A stretch of DNA of 64,000 nt from NCBI RefSeq assembly GCF_001625575.1, contig NZ_AUXV01000002.1:143737-207736 (forward strand), given 5' to 3'. Made by a program: the position numbers and the translations under genes. The notes under the pieces are model-generated. The model had not been told where the DNA came from. It was given only the letters and a program-made list of their open reading frames with translations, and made no database searches. Below, piece by piece: positions 41,804-52,596 of this stretch. The stretch comes from Pseudoalteromonas luteoviolacea S2607 (GTDB lineage Bacteria > Pseudomonadota > Gammaproteobacteria > Enterobacterales > Alteromonadaceae). Every line of letters begins with the position of its first letter. Within the stretch, counting starts at the first letter, position 1.

Positions 41804-43303
41804 ATGGCAAAAGAGATCTTGTTGGTTGCAGAAGCTGTATCCAATGAAAAAGCAGTCCCAAGAGAGAAAATTTTTGAAGCGTTAGAGTTCGCACTGGCGA
41901 CTGCAACAAAGAAAAAGCATGATGGTGAAATCGAAGTTCGTGTTTCTATCGATAGAAAAACGGGTGAATACGATACTTTCCGTCGTTGGCAGGTTGCTGA
42001 ACCTTTAGAAGATGGTTCACTTGAAAACCCATATTCTGAAATCACAATTGAGGCAGCGCAGGTAGAAGAACCTGATTTGCAGCTTGGTGATTATGTTGAA
42101 GAACAAATTGAATCTATTCAGTTTGACCGTATTACAACGCAAATGGCGAAGCAAGTTATCGTGCAAAAAGTACGTGAAGCTGAGCGTGCGCTTGTTGTTG
42201 ATGCGTACAAAGATCAAAAAGGTGAACTGGTTACCGGTGTAGTAAAGAAAGCATCACGTGACACAGTAGTCATCGACCTTGGTAACAATGCTGAAGCTGT
42301 AATCTATCGCGAAGATATGTTACCACGCGAGAGTTTCAGACCTGGCGACCGTGTTCGTGGTTTACTATACGAAGTTAAACCAGAGGCTCGTGGTGCGCAG
42401 TTATTTGTGACACGTTCGAAGCCTGAGATGCTAATGGAGCTATTCAGAATCGAAGTACCAGAGATTGGTGAAGAGATGATTGAGCTTAGAGGTGCAGCTC
42501 GTGATCCAGGTTCTCGTGCAAAAATTGCGGTTAAATCTAATGATAAACGCATCGACCCAGTAGGTGCGTGTGTTGGTATGCGTGGTGCACGTGTACAAGC
42601 CGTTTCTACGGAACTAGGCGGAGAGCGCGTTGATATAGTATTATATGACGACAACCCTGCACAGTTCGTTATCAATGCAATGGCACCTGCAGAGGTTGCA
42701 TCAATTGTGATGGATGAAGATTCTCGCACAATGGAAATTGCAGTAGAAGCAGACAATTTAGCGCAGGCTATCGGTCGTAATGGTCAAAATGTTCGTCTAG
42801 CAAGCCAATTGACTGGCTGGGAGCTTAACGTCATGACGGTTGAAGACATGGAGCGTAAAAACGCTGAAGAGTCTGACAAGCTAATTAGTTTGTTTACCGA
42901 TAACTTAGATATAGATGACGACTTTGCTCAGTTCCTGATCAATGAAGGTTTCTCTACGCTTGAAGAAGTTGCTTATGTACCAGTTGCTGAATTCCTAGAG
43001 ATTCAAGGTCTGGACGAAGAGACTGTTGAAGAGCTACGTAAGCGTGCCAAAGATGCATTGACAACTAAAGCGTTACGTGACGAAGAGTCTTTAGAAGGTG
43101 CTGAGCCTGCACAAGACTTACTAGACCTAGAAGGTCTTGACCGTCATTTAGCGTTTGTGATGGCGAGCAAAGGCGTAATCACCCTAGAAGATTTAGCGGA
43201 ACAAGGTATCGACGAATTAGTTGAGATCACTGAATTATCTGAACAGCAAGCGGGCGACTTTATTATGGCTGCGCGTAACATTTGCTGGTTTAGTGAAGAG
43301 TAG
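41804..43303 (+). CDS. nusA: Transcription elongation/termination factor NusA
   Basis: A 499-residue factor that binds RNA polymerase and RNA and controls pausing, termination and antitermination of rRNA operons. Domains in order are the N-terminal RNAP-binding domain (1-~130), S1 (~135-200, [20 protein letters not shown]), KH1 and KH2 (~205-345, with [15 protein letters not shown] and [12 protein letters not shown]), and two C-terminal acidic repeats (about 365-495) that interact with the alpha subunit and are typical of gammaproteobacteria. The start at 41804 gives the family N-terminus [16 protein letters not shown] and has CGAGG upstream; an in-frame start at 41771 is rejected. Confidence 0.97.
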   Translation: MAKEILLVAEAVSNEKAVPREKIFEALEFALATATKKKHDGEIEVRVSIDRKTGEYDTFRRWQVAEPLEDGSLENPYSEITIEAAQVEEPDLQLGDYVEEQIESIQFDRITTQMAKQVIVQKVREAERALVVDAYKDQKGELVTGVVKKASRDTVVIDLGNNAEAVIYREDMLPRESFRPGDRVRGLLYEVKPEARGAQLFVTRSKPEMLMELFRIEVPEIGEEMIELRGAARDPGSRAKIAVKSNDKRIDPVGACVGMRGARVQAVSTELGGERVDIVLYDDNPAQFVINAMAPAEVASIVMDEDSRTMEIAVEADNLAQAIGRNGQNVRLASQLTGWELNVMTVEDMERKNAEESDKLISLFTDNLDIDDDFAQFLINEGFSTLEEVAYVPVAEFLEIQGLDEETVEELRKRAKDALTTKALRDEESLEGAEPAQDLLDLEGLDRHLAFVMASKGVITLEDLAEQGIDELVEITELSEQQAGDFIMAARNICWFSEE

Positions 43304-43329
43304 TTTATTAACGGGAGGTAACGCATAAT

Positions 43330-46011
43330 ATGGCAGACGTGAGCATAGAGAAACTAGCCGAGAACATTGGTACAACTGTTGATAAATTACTACAGCAGTT
43401 AACAGATGCAGGGATCTCCAAAGCCAAAGGCGATCAGGTCAGTGAATCTGAAAAAGCCCAATTGCTTGACTTTTTGAGCAAGCAACACGGTGGTACAGGT
43501 TCTGAGGGTCCTGAACGTATGACTCTTCAGCGTAAAAGCAAGAGTACCCTAAGTGTTACTGGTTCGACTGGTAAAGCTAAATCGGTTCAGGTAGAAGTAC
43601 GTAAAAAGCGCACTTACGTTAAAAAGAGCGCAATCGAGCAGCAAAAAGAGCAAGAACGCTTAGCTGCAGAGGAAGCTGCGCGCAAAGAAGCAGAATTGAT
43701 AGCTCAACAAGAAGCTGAGCAAAAAGCGAAAGAAGAAGCTGAACGCAATGCCCAACAGGAAGCAGAGCGAAAAGCCAAAGAGGAAGCTGAGCGCAAAGCT
43801 AAAGAAGAAGCCAAACGTAAAGCAGAAGCAGAACGTCAAGCGAAAGAACAGCAGAGTAAAGAAGTGGATAGCGCCCAACAAGAGCAAGAGAAAATCGAAG
43901 CAGAACGTCTTCGTACAGAAGCAGAAGCAGCAGCCTTAAAGAAAGCTGAGGAAGAAGCAAACCGTCAAGCTGAAGAAGCTCGCCGTCTAGCAGAAGAAAA
44001 TGAAGCACGTTGGAAAGCAGAAGAAGAAGAGCGTAAACGTCGCGAAGCTTCAGCTGACCACCATATGACAACTTCTACATTTGCACGTGAAGCTGAAGAC
44101 GAGTCTGATGCACGTGAAGAAAAGAGTGCACGTCGCAAGAAGAAGAAAAAGCCACAGGCTAAAGAGACCAACACTCAGCAGTCACGTGGTAAAAAAGGCA
44201 AGCTAAAAGCACCAACGTCACTTCAGCATGGTTTCCAAAAGCCAGCTGCAGAAGTTAAGCAGGAAGTGCGTATCAGTGAAACAATTACAGTATCAGAGCT
44301 TGCATCACGCATGGCTGTGAAAGGTGCTGAAGTTGTTAAAACTCTGATGAAGCTTGGCGAAATGGTAACTATCAACCAAGTTATTGACCAAGAAACTGCA
44401 CAGTATGTAGCAGAAGAAATGGGTCACAAGGTTATCATCGTTAAAGAAAACGAGCTTGAAGAAAAAGTACTTAGTGATCGTGGCGATACTGATGAAAGTG
44501 TAGGCCCTCGTGCACCGGTTGTTACCGTAATGGGTCACGTTGACCACGGTAAAACGTCAACACTAGACTACATTCGTAAAGCAAAAGTTGCTGACGGTGA
44601 AGCTGGTGGTATTACACAGCACATTGGTGCATACCACGTAGAAACTGACGGTAACATGATCACTTTCCTTGATACTCCAGGACACGCGGCGTTCACGTCG
44701 ATGCGTGCTCGTGGTGCGAAAGCGACAGATATCGTAGTACTTGTTGTTGCAGCAGATGATGGTGTGATGCCTCAGACTAAAGAAGCTGTACAACACGCAA
44801 AAGCTGCTGAAGTACCACTTATTATCGCAGTTAACAAAATGGATAAAGAGGGTATCGACCCTGATCGCGTTAAGAACGAACTTGCTCAATTGGATGTTAT
44901 TCCAGAAGAGTGGGGCGGTGATACGCAGTTTGTTCATATCTCTGCGAAAACAGGCCTAGGTATCGATGACCTACTTGAAGCAATCTTGATGCAAGCTGAG
45001 CTATTAGAGCTGACTGCACCAGAAAAAGGTATGGCTCAAGGTGTTGTTATTGAATCGCGTCTAGATAAAGGTCGTGGTCCAGTTGCTACCGTACTTGTAC
45101 AAGCTGGTACACTAGAACAAGGTAACATTGTTCTTTGTGGTCTAGAGTACGGTCGTGTGCGTGCAATGAGAGACGAAAACGGTAAAGAAATCACTGAAGC
45201 TGGCCCGTCTATTCCGGTCGAGATCTTAGGTCTTTCTGGCGTACCTGCTGCTGGTGATGAAGCAACAGTTGTTAAAGACGAGCGTAAAGCACGTGAAGTA
45301 GCATTGTACCGTCAAGGTAAATTCCGTGAAGTGAAGCTTGCGCGTCAGCAGAAAGCGAAACTTGAGAACATGTTCACAAACATGACTGAAGGTGATATTT
45401 CTGAGGTTAATGTTGTTCTTAAAGCGGACGTACAAGGCTCAATTGAAGCGATTTCTGATTCACTGACTAAACTATCTACCGATGAAGTTAAAGTTAAGAT
45501 CGTAGGTAGCGGTGTTGGTGGTATCACAGAAACAGATGCAACACTAGCTGCTGCTTCAAATGCAATCATTGTTGGTTTTAACGTGCGTGCAGATGCGTCA
45601 GCGCGTAAAGTGATTGAAGCTGAAAACTTAGATCTTCGTTACTACAGCGTAATCTATGACTTGATTGAAGAAGTTAAACAAGCAATGGCCGGTATGCTTG
45701 CACCTGAATTCAAGCAAGAGATTATTGGTCTTGCTGAAGTTCGTGACGTGTTCAAGTCGCCTAAGATTGGTGCTGTTGCTGGTTGTATGGTTACTGAAGG
45801 CATCGTTAAACGTAGCGCACCTATCCGTGTACTTCGCGAAAACGTTGTTATCTACGAAGGTGAACTTGAGTCACTTCGTCGCTTTAAAGATGACGTTCAA
45901 GAAGTTCGTAACGGTATGGAATGTGGTATCGGTGTTAAGAACTACAATGACGTTAAAGTTGGCGATCAGATAGAGGTATTTGAAACTGTTGAAGTACAGC
46001 GTTCACTGTAA
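43330..46011 (+). CDS. infB: Translation initiation factor IF-2
   Basis: An 893-residue GTPase that brings initiator tRNA to the 30S subunit; its substrate tRNA is encoded 2.3 kb upstream. It has an N-terminal IF2_N motif ([20 protein letters not shown]), a long charged Ala/Glu/Lys/Arg-rich coiled region (about 100-245), a second IF2_N repeat (about 315-365), the G domain with GHVDHGKT (402-409), DTPGH and NKMDKE, then domains II-IV. The charged region explains a cluster of spurious opposite-strand reading frames. GGGAGG precedes the ATG. A strong hairpin follows the stop. Confidence 0.97.
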   Translation: MADVSIEKLAENIGTTVDKLLQQLTDAGISKAKGDQVSESEKAQLLDFLSKQHGGTGSEGPERMTLQRKSKSTLSVTGSTGKAKSVQVEVRKKRTYVKKSAIEQQKEQERLAAEEAARKEAELIAQQEAEQKAKEEAERNAQQEAERKAKEEAERKAKEEAKRKAEAERQAKEQQSKEVDSAQQEQEKIEAERLRTEAEAAALKKAEEEANRQAEEARRLAEENEARWKAEEEERKRREASADHHMTTSTFAREAEDESDAREEKSARRKKKKKPQAKETNTQQSRGKKGKLKAPTSLQHGFQKPAAEVKQEVRISETITVSELASRMAVKGAEVVKTLMKLGEMVTINQVIDQETAQYVAEEMGHKVIIVKENELEEKVLSDRGDTDESVGPRAPVVTVMGHVDHGKTSTLDYIRKAKVADGEAGGITQHIGAYHVETDGNMITFLDTPGHAAFTSMRARGAKATDIVVLVVAADDGVMPQTKEAVQHAKAAEVPLIIAVNKMDKEGIDPDRVKNELAQLDVIPEEWGGDTQFVHISAKTGLGIDDLLEAILMQAELLELTAPEKGMAQGVVIESRLDKGRGPVATVLVQAGTLEQGNIVLCGLEYGRVRAMRDENGKEITEAGPSIPVEILGLSGVPAAGDEATVVKDERKAREVALYRQGKFREVKLARQQKAKLENMFTNMTEGDISEVNVVLKADVQGSIEAISDSLTKLSTDEVKVKIVGSGVGGITETDATLAAASNAIIVGFNVRADASARKVIEAENLDLRYYSVIYDLIEEVKQAMAGMLAPEFKQEIIGLAEVRDVFKSPKIGAVAGCMVTEGIVKRSAPIRVLRENVVIYEGELESLRRFKDDVQEVRNGMECGIGVKNYNDVKVGDQIEVFETVEVQRSL

Positions 46012-46033
46012 TTCTAACTGGGTTTAAACCTTG

Positions 46034-46057
46034 AAATGGGGGCGGTTGCCCCCATTT
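46034..46057 (+). terminator. Intrinsic terminator between infB and rbfA
   Basis: A perfect 10-bp stem (AAATGGGGGC pairing with GCCCCCATTT) with the loop GGTT at 46044-46047, followed by GTGTTTGTGTTTTTT. It starts 23 bases past the infB stop and should partly uncouple rbfA-truB from the upstream operon. Confidence 0.85.
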
Positions 46058-46118
46058 GTGTTTGTGTTTTTTAGATTTTTATAACATAGAAATCAATAGC
46101 TTATTAAAAGTGGTGACA

Positions 46119-46523
46119 ATGAGAGAATTTTCTCGTACCGATAGAGTTGCACAGCAAATACAAAAAGAAATTGCTGTGATTTTACAGCGTGAGATAAAAG
46201 ACCCGAGATTGGGCATGGTGACAGTATCGGCTGTTGAAGTGTCGCGTGACTTATCTTATGCGAAAGTTTTTGTTACTGTCCTAAACAGTAAAAGTGAAGA
46301 TGATACGAAGCAGAATCTAGCTATATTGAATGATGCGACGGGCTATATACGCTCTTTGCTTGGCAAGCGAATTCGTGCTCGTATTATGCCTGAGTTGAGA
46401 TTTGTACTAGACAACTCTCTAATGGAAGGTATGCGCATTTCAAACTTAGTTGATGAAGTAATCCGTACTGATAAAGAAAAGCGTGGTGATGACGTAAATT
46501 CGGTAGAGGATGGTGACGAGTAA
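46119..46523 (+). CDS. rbfA: 30S ribosome-binding factor A
   Basis: A 134-residue KH-fold protein that assists 16S rRNA 5'-end maturation and cold adaptation. It starts [20 protein letters not shown] and contains [21 protein letters not shown] and the closing [20 protein letters not shown] block of the family. The start at 46119 is chosen because it matches the family N-terminus and has GTGGTGA upstream; the frame is open back to 46056. Its stop shares one base with the truB ATG (TAATG), so the two are coupled. Confidence 0.95.
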   Translation: MREFSRTDRVAQQIQKEIAVILQREIKDPRLGMVTVSAVEVSRDLSYAKVFVTVLNSKSEDDTKQNLAILNDATGYIRSLLGKRIRARIMPELRFVLDNSLMEGMRISNLVDEVIRTDKEKRGDDVNSVEDGDE

Positions 46524-47458
46524 TGGCGCGTCGTAGTAAAGGCCGTCCAGTGGATGGCATTGTGCTATTACATAAGCCTCAAGGTATTTCCTCTAATAAA
46601 GCGTTGCAGCAAGCCAAGGGTATTTACTTTGCTCAAAAAGCTGGCCATACAGGCGCGCTAGATCCTCTGGCAACGGGTATGTTGCCTATCTGCTTTGGTG
46701 AGGCGACCAAGTTTACTCAATTCTTGCTAGATACCGATAAAACTTATGTTGTTCGAGCTCAACTAGGAGAGAGAACAACAACTTCTGATTCTGATGGTGA
46801 GATTGTAGAAACCCGCCCTGTAGAGATTACCCAACCTCAGCTAGAGCGAGCCGTTGATGCTTTCCACGGCGAATCGGATCAGTATCCATCTATGTACTCA
46901 GCACTAAAATACCAAGGTCAACCTTTGTATAAGTATGCTCGCGAAGGCATTGAAGTGCCTCGTAAATGCAGAAAAATCAATGTGTATAGTATTTCGCTCG
47001 ATGAATATGATGTTGAGTCACAACAAATTCAGATGACGGTCCATGTGTCAAAAGGTACCTATATAAGGACGATTGTTGATGACTTGGGTGAAAAGCTTGG
47101 CTGCGGTGCGCATGTGATTATGCTTCACCGTAGTGAAGTGGGCCACTACCCATCAGATAAGATGGTAACCATCGAGCAATTAGAGGCAAAATTACAGCAA
47201 GCTAAAGAGGAAGGTTTAGAGCCGTCAGTTTATATTGATGAGCTACTGCTACCGATGGACACCGCTTTAGTTGATTTACCAACGATTACCTTGACTCAAG
47301 AGCAGGGCATTGCATTTAGCCATGGCCAAACGGTTGTGGTCGGCGAAGTACCTGAGGGTGTAATCAAAGTGATGGCTGAAGATACCTTTATTGGCATCGG
47401 TGAGCGTAACAAGCACGGGCACCTAAAAGCCAAACGAGCATTATCGAGTGCACAATAG
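46523..47458 (+). CDS. truB: tRNA pseudouridine(55) synthase
   Basis: A 311-residue enzyme that makes pseudouridine at position 55 of the tRNA T loop. The N-terminus has GIVLLHKPQGISSNKALQ, the catalytic motif is GHTGALDPLATGMLPICFGE (about residues 38-57) with the nucleophilic Asp, and KGTYIRTIVDDLG is a later signature. The C-terminal PUA-like domain is present. It is coupled to rbfA by a one-base overlap. Downstream, the rpsO promoter begins three bases after its stop. Confidence 0.96.
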   Translation: MARRSKGRPVDGIVLLHKPQGISSNKALQQAKGIYFAQKAGHTGALDPLATGMLPICFGEATKFTQFLLDTDKTYVVRAQLGERTTTSDSDGEIVETRPVEITQPQLERAVDAFHGESDQYPSMYSALKYQGQPLYKYAREGIEVPRKCRKINVYSISLDEYDVESQQIQMTVHVSKGTYIRTIVDDLGEKLGCGAHVIMLHRSEVGHYPSDKMVTIEQLEAKLQQAKEEGLEPSVYIDELLLPMDTALVDLPTITLTQEQGIAFSHGQTVVVGEVPEGVIKVMAEDTFIGIGERNKHGHLKAKRALSSAQ

Positions 47459-47460
47459 TT

Positions 47461-47489
47461 TTGTCAGCGGCGTTAAATACTGATACAAT
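47461..47489 (+). promoter_or_regulatory. rpsO promoter
   Basis: TTGTCA (47461-47466) and TACAAT (47484-47489) are separated by exactly 17 bases, and each differs from the sigma-70 consensus by one base. The start would be near 47496, about 65 bases before rpsO. The spacer and downstream bases also form a GCGGCG/CGCCGC inverted repeat around the -10. Confidence 0.78.
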
Positions 47490-47561
47490 GCCGCCGCTTT
47501 GTCGCTTTGGCTGAATTAGTGATCGGCTGAAGCATTAAATTTATGTAATTTGGAGTTTATT

Positions 47562-47831
47562 ATGTCACTAAGCAACAAAGAAAAAGCAGAAATCGTAGCT
47601 AAATTTGCACGTGTAGAAGGCGACACTGGTTCACCTGAAGTACAAGTTGCACTACTTACTGCAGATATCAACAAACTACAAGGCCACTTTGCTGACCACA
47701 AGCACGATTTCCACTCTCGTCGCGGTCTACTACGTAAAGTTAGCCAACGCCGTAAACTTCTTGACTACCTTAAAGGTAAGAACGTTGAGCGTTACGCTGC
47801 GTTGATCAAAGAGCTTGGCCTACGTCGCTAA
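47562..47831 (+). CDS. rpsO: 30S ribosomal protein S15
   Basis: An 89-residue protein with the S15 sequence pattern: [40 protein letters not shown] (His and Ser of the rRNA-binding loop) and [16 protein letters not shown]. It binds 16S rRNA early in 30S assembly. The start at 47562 is supported by TGGAG and matches the family; a start 12 bases upstream is rejected. It sits between truB and pnp, as in E. coli. Confidence 0.98.
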   Translation: MSLSNKEKAEIVAKFARVEGDTGSPEVQVALLTADINKLQGHFADHKHDFHSRRGLLRKVSQRRKLLDYLKGKNVERYAALIKELGLRR

Positions 47832-47843
47832 GAATTTGATGAA

Positions 47844-47894
47844 TTGTTGGATTTTTATCCGACAATAAAAAAGGGGCGAATTCGCCCCTTTTTT
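47844..47894 (+). terminator. rpsO terminator with preceding hairpin
   Basis: Two hairpins in series. The first (47844-47865) pairs TTGTTGGAT with ATCCGACAA around TTTT, with one G-T pair. The second (47867-47894) is a strong terminator, AAGGGGCG-AATT-CGCCCCTT within longer A and T runs. Read-through into pnp is likely, as in E. coli. Confidence 0.92.
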
Positions 47895-47944
47895 TGTGCG
47901 TGTACTAGCAGTATACTTACCCTCGTTCTAGCATTGTGCTAGGC

Positions 47945-48049
47945 AAACGCCGATACTTCTGCCAATTGTAGTGCTTAAGTAGATCTATATGAGTACCAAG
48001 GTTTTTTGGTTGTTCTACTTAAGACTGTAATTGGTTGTTGTTGGCGTTT
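47945..48049 (+). promoter_or_regulatory. Long interrupted hairpin in the pnp leader (RNase III/PNPase autoregulation candidate)
   Basis: Four nested complementary blocks pair in order: AAACGCC (47945-47951) with GGCGTTT (48043-48049), CCAATT (47962-47967) with AATTGG (48029-48034), CTTAAGTAGA (47974-47983) with TCTACTTAAG (48014-48023), and ACCAA (47995-47999) with TTGGT (48006-48010). The fold ends 25 bases before the pnp start. In E. coli a long pnp leader hairpin is cut by RNase III and then degraded with PNPase to repress translation. Confidence 0.7.
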
Positions 48050-48074
48050 TAATATATTTATTAAGGAATATTTT

Positions 48075-50204
48075 GTGCAAGCAATAATTAAAGAGTTCCA
48101 ACTTGGTCAACATACAGTGACTCTGGAAACAGGTGCAATCGCGCGTCAGGCTGACGGTGCGGTTTTAGCAAGCATCGGTGATACATCAGTACTAGTGACT
48201 GTTGTTGGTAAGCGTGAAGCAGCGCCTGGTCAGGACTTCTTCCCTCTTACAGTTAACTATCAAGAAAAAATGTACGCAGCGGGTCGTATCCCAGGCGGTT
48301 TCCTGAAGCGTGAGGGTCGTCCTTCTGATTCAGAAACACTGACAGCGCGTCTAATTGACCGTCCAATTCGTCCACTATTCCCAGACGGTTTCGTGAACGA
48401 AGTTCAAGTTATCGCAACAGTTGTGTCTTCAGATCCTGAAATTCAGCCTGATATGGTTGCGTTGATCGGTACTTCTGCAGCACTAGCAATTTCTGGTGTT
48501 CCATTCAATGGTCCAATCGGTGCAGCGCGTGTTGGTTACATCAATGGTCAATACGTACTTAACCCGACTGTAACGGAATTAGCTGAAAGTAAGCTAGACC
48601 TAGTTGTTGCTGGTACTGAAAATGCAGTACTAATGGTTGAATCAGAAGCTGAAATCCTAACTGAAGAAGAAATGTTAGGCGCGGTTGTATATGGTCATGA
48701 CCAGTCTCAAGCAATCATCAAAGCGATTGAAGAATTCAAAGCAGAAGCTGGCAAGCCTAATTGGGAGTGGACTGCTCCTGAGAAGAATGTTGCTCTAGCT
48801 GACAAAGTCGCTGCAATTGCAGAGCAGAAAGTAGGTGATGCATACCGTATTACTGACAAAGTAGCGCGTAAAGACTCTCTTTCTGAAGCTAAAGCTGAAG
48901 TTTTAGAGAAGCTAACAGCAGAGCTTGCTGAAGGCGAAGACTTAGATGAGCAAGAAGTTGGTAAACTTTTCAGCTCTTTAGAGAAGAAAATTGTTCGTGG
49001 TCGTATCATCTCAGGTGAAAAGCGTATCGATGGCCGTGAACCAGACATGGTTCGTGCACTCGATGTGATGACGGGTGTACTACCACGTACTCATGGTTCA
49101 GCAATCTTCACTCGTGGTGAAACTCAGGCACTAGTAACTGCAACTTTAGGTACTGAGCGTGACGCACAGATGATGGATGACCTAGTGGGTACTCACAAGC
49201 ATCACTTCATGCTTCACTACAACTTCCCTCCGTTCTGCGTAGGTGAAACTGGTTTCATCGGTTCTCCAAAGCGTCGTGAAATCGGCCACGGTAACCTAGC
49301 TAAGCGCGGTGTTCAAGCTGTAATGCCAAGCTTAGAAGAATTCCCATATTCAGTACGTGTTGTATCTGAAATTACAGAATCAAACGGTTCGTCTTCAATG
49401 GCATCTGTATGTGGTACTTCATTGGCACTAATGGATGCAGGTGTACCTGTTAAAGCATCTGTTGCTGGTATCGCGATGGGCCTAGTTAAAGAAGGCGAAG
49501 ACTTCGTTGTTCTTTCAGACATTCTTGGTGACGAAGACCACCTAGGTGACATGGACTTTAAAGTTGCAGGTAGTAGCGCTGGTGTAACTGCACTTCAAAT
49601 GGATATCAAGATTGAAGGTATCACTAAAGAAATCATGCAGATCGCACTACGCCAGGCTAAAGCTGCACGTATGCACATTCTTAGTGTAATGGATCAGGCA
49701 ATTGCTGCGCCTTCGCAAGAGCTATCTGAGTTCGCGCCACGCATTTACACAATGAACATTCCGCCTAAGAAGATTGCAGACGTAATCGGTAAAGGTGGTG
49801 CAACAATCCGTCAGTTAACTGAAGAAACTGACACAACTATCGAAATCGAAGATGACGGTACAGTTAAGATTGCTGCAACGAACGGTAATAGTGCAAAAGA
49901 AGCGATTTCGCGCATCGAAGCACTTACAGCAGAGCTAGAAGTTGGCACAATCTACAACGGTAAAGTTGCTCGTATCGTAGACTTTGGTGCATTTGTTAAT
50001 GTATTACCAGGTAAAGATGGCCTAGTTCACATTTCGCAAATCAGCAAAGAGCGTGTTAACAACGTTTCTGATCACTTAAAAGTTGGTCAAGAAGTAAAAG
50101 TTAAAGTACTTGAGGTTGACCGCCAGGGTCGTGTTCGCCTGAGCATCAAAGAAGCGCTAGAGCCTTCTGAGCCAGCTGCTGAGCAAGCACCTAAAGGTGA
50201 GTAA
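48075..50204 (+). CDS. pnp: Polynucleotide phosphorylase
   Basis: A 709-residue 3'-5' exoribonuclease that degrades RNA phosphorolytically and is a core part of the degradosome. It has two RNase PH domains separated by a helical domain. The second holds [15 protein letters not shown] (about 485-499) with the catalytic aspartates. KH ([17 protein letters not shown]) and S1 ([20 protein letters not shown]) domains follow. It starts with GTG at 48075 with AAGGA upstream; the product begins (M)[10 protein letters not shown] like its relatives. The long leader hairpin suggests autoregulation. Confidence 0.97.
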   Translation: MQAIIKEFQLGQHTVTLETGAIARQADGAVLASIGDTSVLVTVVGKREAAPGQDFFPLTVNYQEKMYAAGRIPGGFLKREGRPSDSETLTARLIDRPIRPLFPDGFVNEVQVIATVVSSDPEIQPDMVALIGTSAALAISGVPFNGPIGAARVGYINGQYVLNPTVTELAESKLDLVVAGTENAVLMVESEAEILTEEEMLGAVVYGHDQSQAIIKAIEEFKAEAGKPNWEWTAPEKNVALADKVAAIAEQKVGDAYRITDKVARKDSLSEAKAEVLEKLTAELAEGEDLDEQEVGKLFSSLEKKIVRGRIISGEKRIDGREPDMVRALDVMTGVLPRTHGSAIFTRGETQALVTATLGTERDAQMMDDLVGTHKHHFMLHYNFPPFCVGETGFIGSPKRREIGHGNLAKRGVQAVMPSLEEFPYSVRVVSEITESNGSSSMASVCGTSLALMDAGVPVKASVAGIAMGLVKEGEDFVVLSDILGDEDHLGDMDFKVAGSSAGVTALQMDIKIEGITKEIMQIALRQAKAARMHILSVMDQAIAAPSQELSEFAPRIYTMNIPPKKIADVIGKGGATIRQLTEETDTTIEIEDDGTVKIAATNGNSAKEAISRIEALTAELEVGTIYNGKVARIVDFGAFVNVLPGKDGLVHISQISKERVNNVSDHLKVGQEVKVKVLEVDRQGRVRLSIKEALEPSEPAAEQAPKGE

Positions 50205-50233
50205 TAATTTGTAAAGAAACAATATGTTTCGTT

Positions 50234-50260
50234 AAAAGGGGCTGAATGGCCCCTTTTTTT
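50234..50260 (+). terminator. Intrinsic terminator after pnp
   Basis: The stem AAAAGGGGCT pairs with GGCCCCTTTT (one G-T pair) around a 4-base loop, followed by three more T residues. It separates pnp from nlpI. Confidence 0.9.
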
Positions 50261-50311
50261 ATGCTTTAATGGCCCTAGACACGTACTTTCTAGCCCAATG
50301 AGGGACATATC

Positions 50312-51193
50312 TTGAGATTTTTATTAATACCTTTGCTAGGACTAAGCTTGATGGGCTGTCAGAGTACACAGCAACAGGTTACCCAATCGGTACTGCCAAT
50401 TCCTTTCACAGAGCCATTGCAGGCAAATCCTCGTACACAAATTGAGATTGCACGATACAGTGAGCTACTAAATAGCCCAGAACTAACACGTTCACAACGA
50501 GCGGAGCTATACCATATCCGCGGCAAGCTGTACGACAGCCTAGGCCAATCACAATTAGCTCAAATAGATTTTAATCGTGCATTGAAATTGCAGCCAGACA
50601 TGGCAGAAGTTTATAATTTTTTAGGTATACATCATACTTTGAGACAAGAATACGGGGAGGCGTACGAACGTTTTGACTCGGTTCTCGAACTGGACGACAG
50701 TTATGATTATGCATATTTGAATCGTGGTATTGCGTTATATTACGGAAGCCGACCAGAGCTTGCTGTAGATGACTTTAAGCGCTTTCTTGCAAATGCCCCA
50801 GACGATGCGTATCGGGTTATGTGGCTGTACATAGGAGAGCATGCAGTTGACCCTGAAGCGGCAAAAGTATCTTTACAGAAAAATAGCACGGCATTGAGCG
50901 ATGAGGTTTGGTCTACACAATTGGTTAAGCTGTATTTAAACGAGATTAGTGAAGCGAAATTTTTAGCACAAGTTTCAACGGGTGTTAAATCACAAAAAGA
51001 GTATGCAGAACGCTTATGCGAAGCCTATTTTTACATTGCCAAGCGTTATAAAGCACAAGGAAATAACTTAAAGGCCGCAGAATTTTTCAGATTAACGTTG
51101 GCCACAAATGTTTTTGAGTTTGTTGAACATAAGTATGCGCGCTTAGAACTAAGATTAATCAGGGAAGAGCAATTGGCAAAAGCTACTAGTTAA
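50312..51193 (+). CDS. nlpI: Lipoprotein NlpI
   Basis: A 293-residue TPR lipoprotein. The signal ends GLSLMGC (Cys16). TPR units follow, for example AELYHIRGKLYDSLGQSQLA, AEVYNFLGIHHTLRQEYGEA and AYLNRGIALYYGSRPELAV, as in E. coli NlpI, with a helical C-terminal part. NlpI is an outer-membrane adaptor that presents peptidoglycan endopeptidases to the protease Prc and organises wall-synthesis complexes. It starts with TTG at 50312, with AGGGA upstream. Its position after pnp is conserved. A HExxH protein gene starts 3 bases after its stop. Confidence 0.93.
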   Translation: MRFLLIPLLGLSLMGCQSTQQQVTQSVLPIPFTEPLQANPRTQIEIARYSELLNSPELTRSQRAELYHIRGKLYDSLGQSQLAQIDFNRALKLQPDMAEVYNFLGIHHTLRQEYGEAYERFDSVLELDDSYDYAYLNRGIALYYGSRPELAVDDFKRFLANAPDDAYRVMWLYIGEHAVDPEAAKVSLQKNSTALSDEVWSTQLVKLYLNEISEAKFLAQVSTGVKSQKEYAERLCEAYFYIAKRYKAQGNNLKAAEFFRLTLATNVFEFVEHKYARLELRLIREEQLAKATS

Positions 51194-51196
51194 GAC

Positions 51197-52372
51197 ATGC
51201 TACGCCAGTCGGTTTTATGCTTCATTTTTATTTTCATGGCTGCACCCGGTAGCAGCCATTATAATCATCTTCTTAATGAGTCAAGTGATGTTCAGGTAGA
51301 CAAAATTAGTCAGCACTTCAATCAGTCATCACCTCTTTATCATCATCTTGCAAAATCATCTCATCTGCTATCTGACAAACAAGTGCAATTACTGCGCAAA
51401 CAGGGCTACCCGCATTTTACCTTTGAGTGGGCGATTCGTTTAACTGAGCAGCAAAAATATCAACAGGCGGGATTACTTATTGAACGGTATTGGGATCGAG
51501 TAAACCACTCTATGCGAGTCAGGCTGCTTGAATTACTTAAGCAGCAAAATCGTTACCACTCTATTGTGAGAATATTTGAAAACTCTCCAGCAATTGAGCC
51601 CTATAATACGTTGAGTCTCCTAGCCCTAGGTGAAAGTGCTGAACAGCTCGAAGCAAAGATACTATCTCAACTTGGTATTACGACGTTAAGTACATTTGAT
51701 TTAGGTAACTCACGCTGTACTCATCAAATTTTGCTATTGAGTAATACTTTAGAGAGTACTTTAAAACTTGGGAAACTGAAGCAAGCATACGAACAAAGTG
51801 AATTGGCTAAGCAACTCCCATATTGCCTGAGCGAACCAATATATGTTGGGGAGCCCTTACAATGTAGGGGAGGAGCTGGGCAGTTTATTCGATGTAGCTT
51901 AATAAAAGTGGCTGGCAGTACAGCACTTGCGCAAGCTCGTCATTTAGTGATTATGTCTGAGCAGTCAGGGCTTGCAAATGTAAGACATGGCGTAATGGCA
52001 ATGAATCACAATCATGGGCTCGAATTATTCATACATGAACTGATGCATTTTACTCATTTTGAAGATGAATACCCTGTACCGATTAATAAAGCAAATTGGC
52101 TCTGCGCATCTGCTGGACTAAAAGCGCCTAACTTATACGTTGGTAAGCACCCACCAAAAAACTGGCATGCTAGTAAAACCTGCCTTTATGGTAAGCTGCC
52201 TTCATACAAGCCGAGCCAAGTTCTGTCGAAGATGGAATATCATGCAATTGACTTGTCAAACCAGTATTTAGGTTTATGGTTAAAGGCATTAGAGCAGAGT
52301 TTGTTGGAGCCAAGTGACTATCAAATTTATCGCCACAAACTTGTCAACAGAGATTCTGCTTTGGTTAAATGA
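51197..52372 (+). CDS. Secreted HExxH metallopeptidase-like protein coupled to nlpI
   Basis: A 391-residue protein with a signal peptide (about residues 1-19, ending PGSS). The middle (about 60-230) is helical and TPR-like. The zinc motif HELMHFTHFEDEY lies at 280-292: His280 and His284 are metal ligands and Glu281 is catalytic, with acidic residues Glu289 to Glu291 as possible third ligand. The HExxH...DEY spacing recalls the M64 peptidase motif but is one residue shorter, so the family is uncertain. Four cysteines near the C-terminal half could form disulfides. It starts three bases after the nlpI stop and is probably co-translated; a role in envelope protein or murein-enzyme turnover is inference. 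Confidence 0.68.
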   Translation: MLRQSVLCFIFIFMAAPGSSHYNHLLNESSDVQVDKISQHFNQSSPLYHHLAKSSHLLSDKQVQLLRKQGYPHFTFEWAIRLTEQQKYQQAGLLIERYWDRVNHSMRVRLLELLKQQNRYHSIVRIFENSPAIEPYNTLSLLALGESAEQLEAKILSQLGITTLSTFDLGNSRCTHQILLLSNTLESTLKLGKLKQAYEQSELAKQLPYCLSEPIYVGEPLQCRGGAGQFIRCSLIKVAGSTALAQARHLVIMSEQSGLANVRHGVMAMNHNHGLELFIHELMHFTHFEDEYPVPINKANWLCASAGLKAPNLYVGKHPPKNWHASKTCLYGKLPSYKPSQVLSKMEYHAIDLSNQYLGLWLKALEQSLLEPSDYQIYRHKLVNRDSALVK

Positions 52373-52596
52373 GCGCTCAATTTATGAATGGAGTCTGAAT
52401 TGTTTGTTAAATTTGTTTAGAATTTCAACAGCCAGTATGTGAAACCCTAGACAAGTCAAACACTAATAAAGTATAACTGGTAGACGTTATGTGTGATAAA
52501 AATGCACGTAAAAAATAAACAGAACACGATCGCCATAACTTAATCATAACGTGCGTTTAATAGTGATGAACGGCATCGAAGATATAAGGCTTCTTT

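Noticed and set aside
43660..44174. Opposite-strand frames and apparent Ala/Glu/Lys-rich repeats within infB
   Set aside because: They are produced by the charged coiled region of IF-2. The repeats are imperfect and in frame, so no separate gene or tandem-repeat locus is claimed.
52373..52596. Scattered GTTATG/CATAAC inverted motifs before mrpA
   Set aside because: Several short copies occur, but spacing is irregular and I know of no regulator with this site, so no operator is claimed. No convincing promoter could be placed either.
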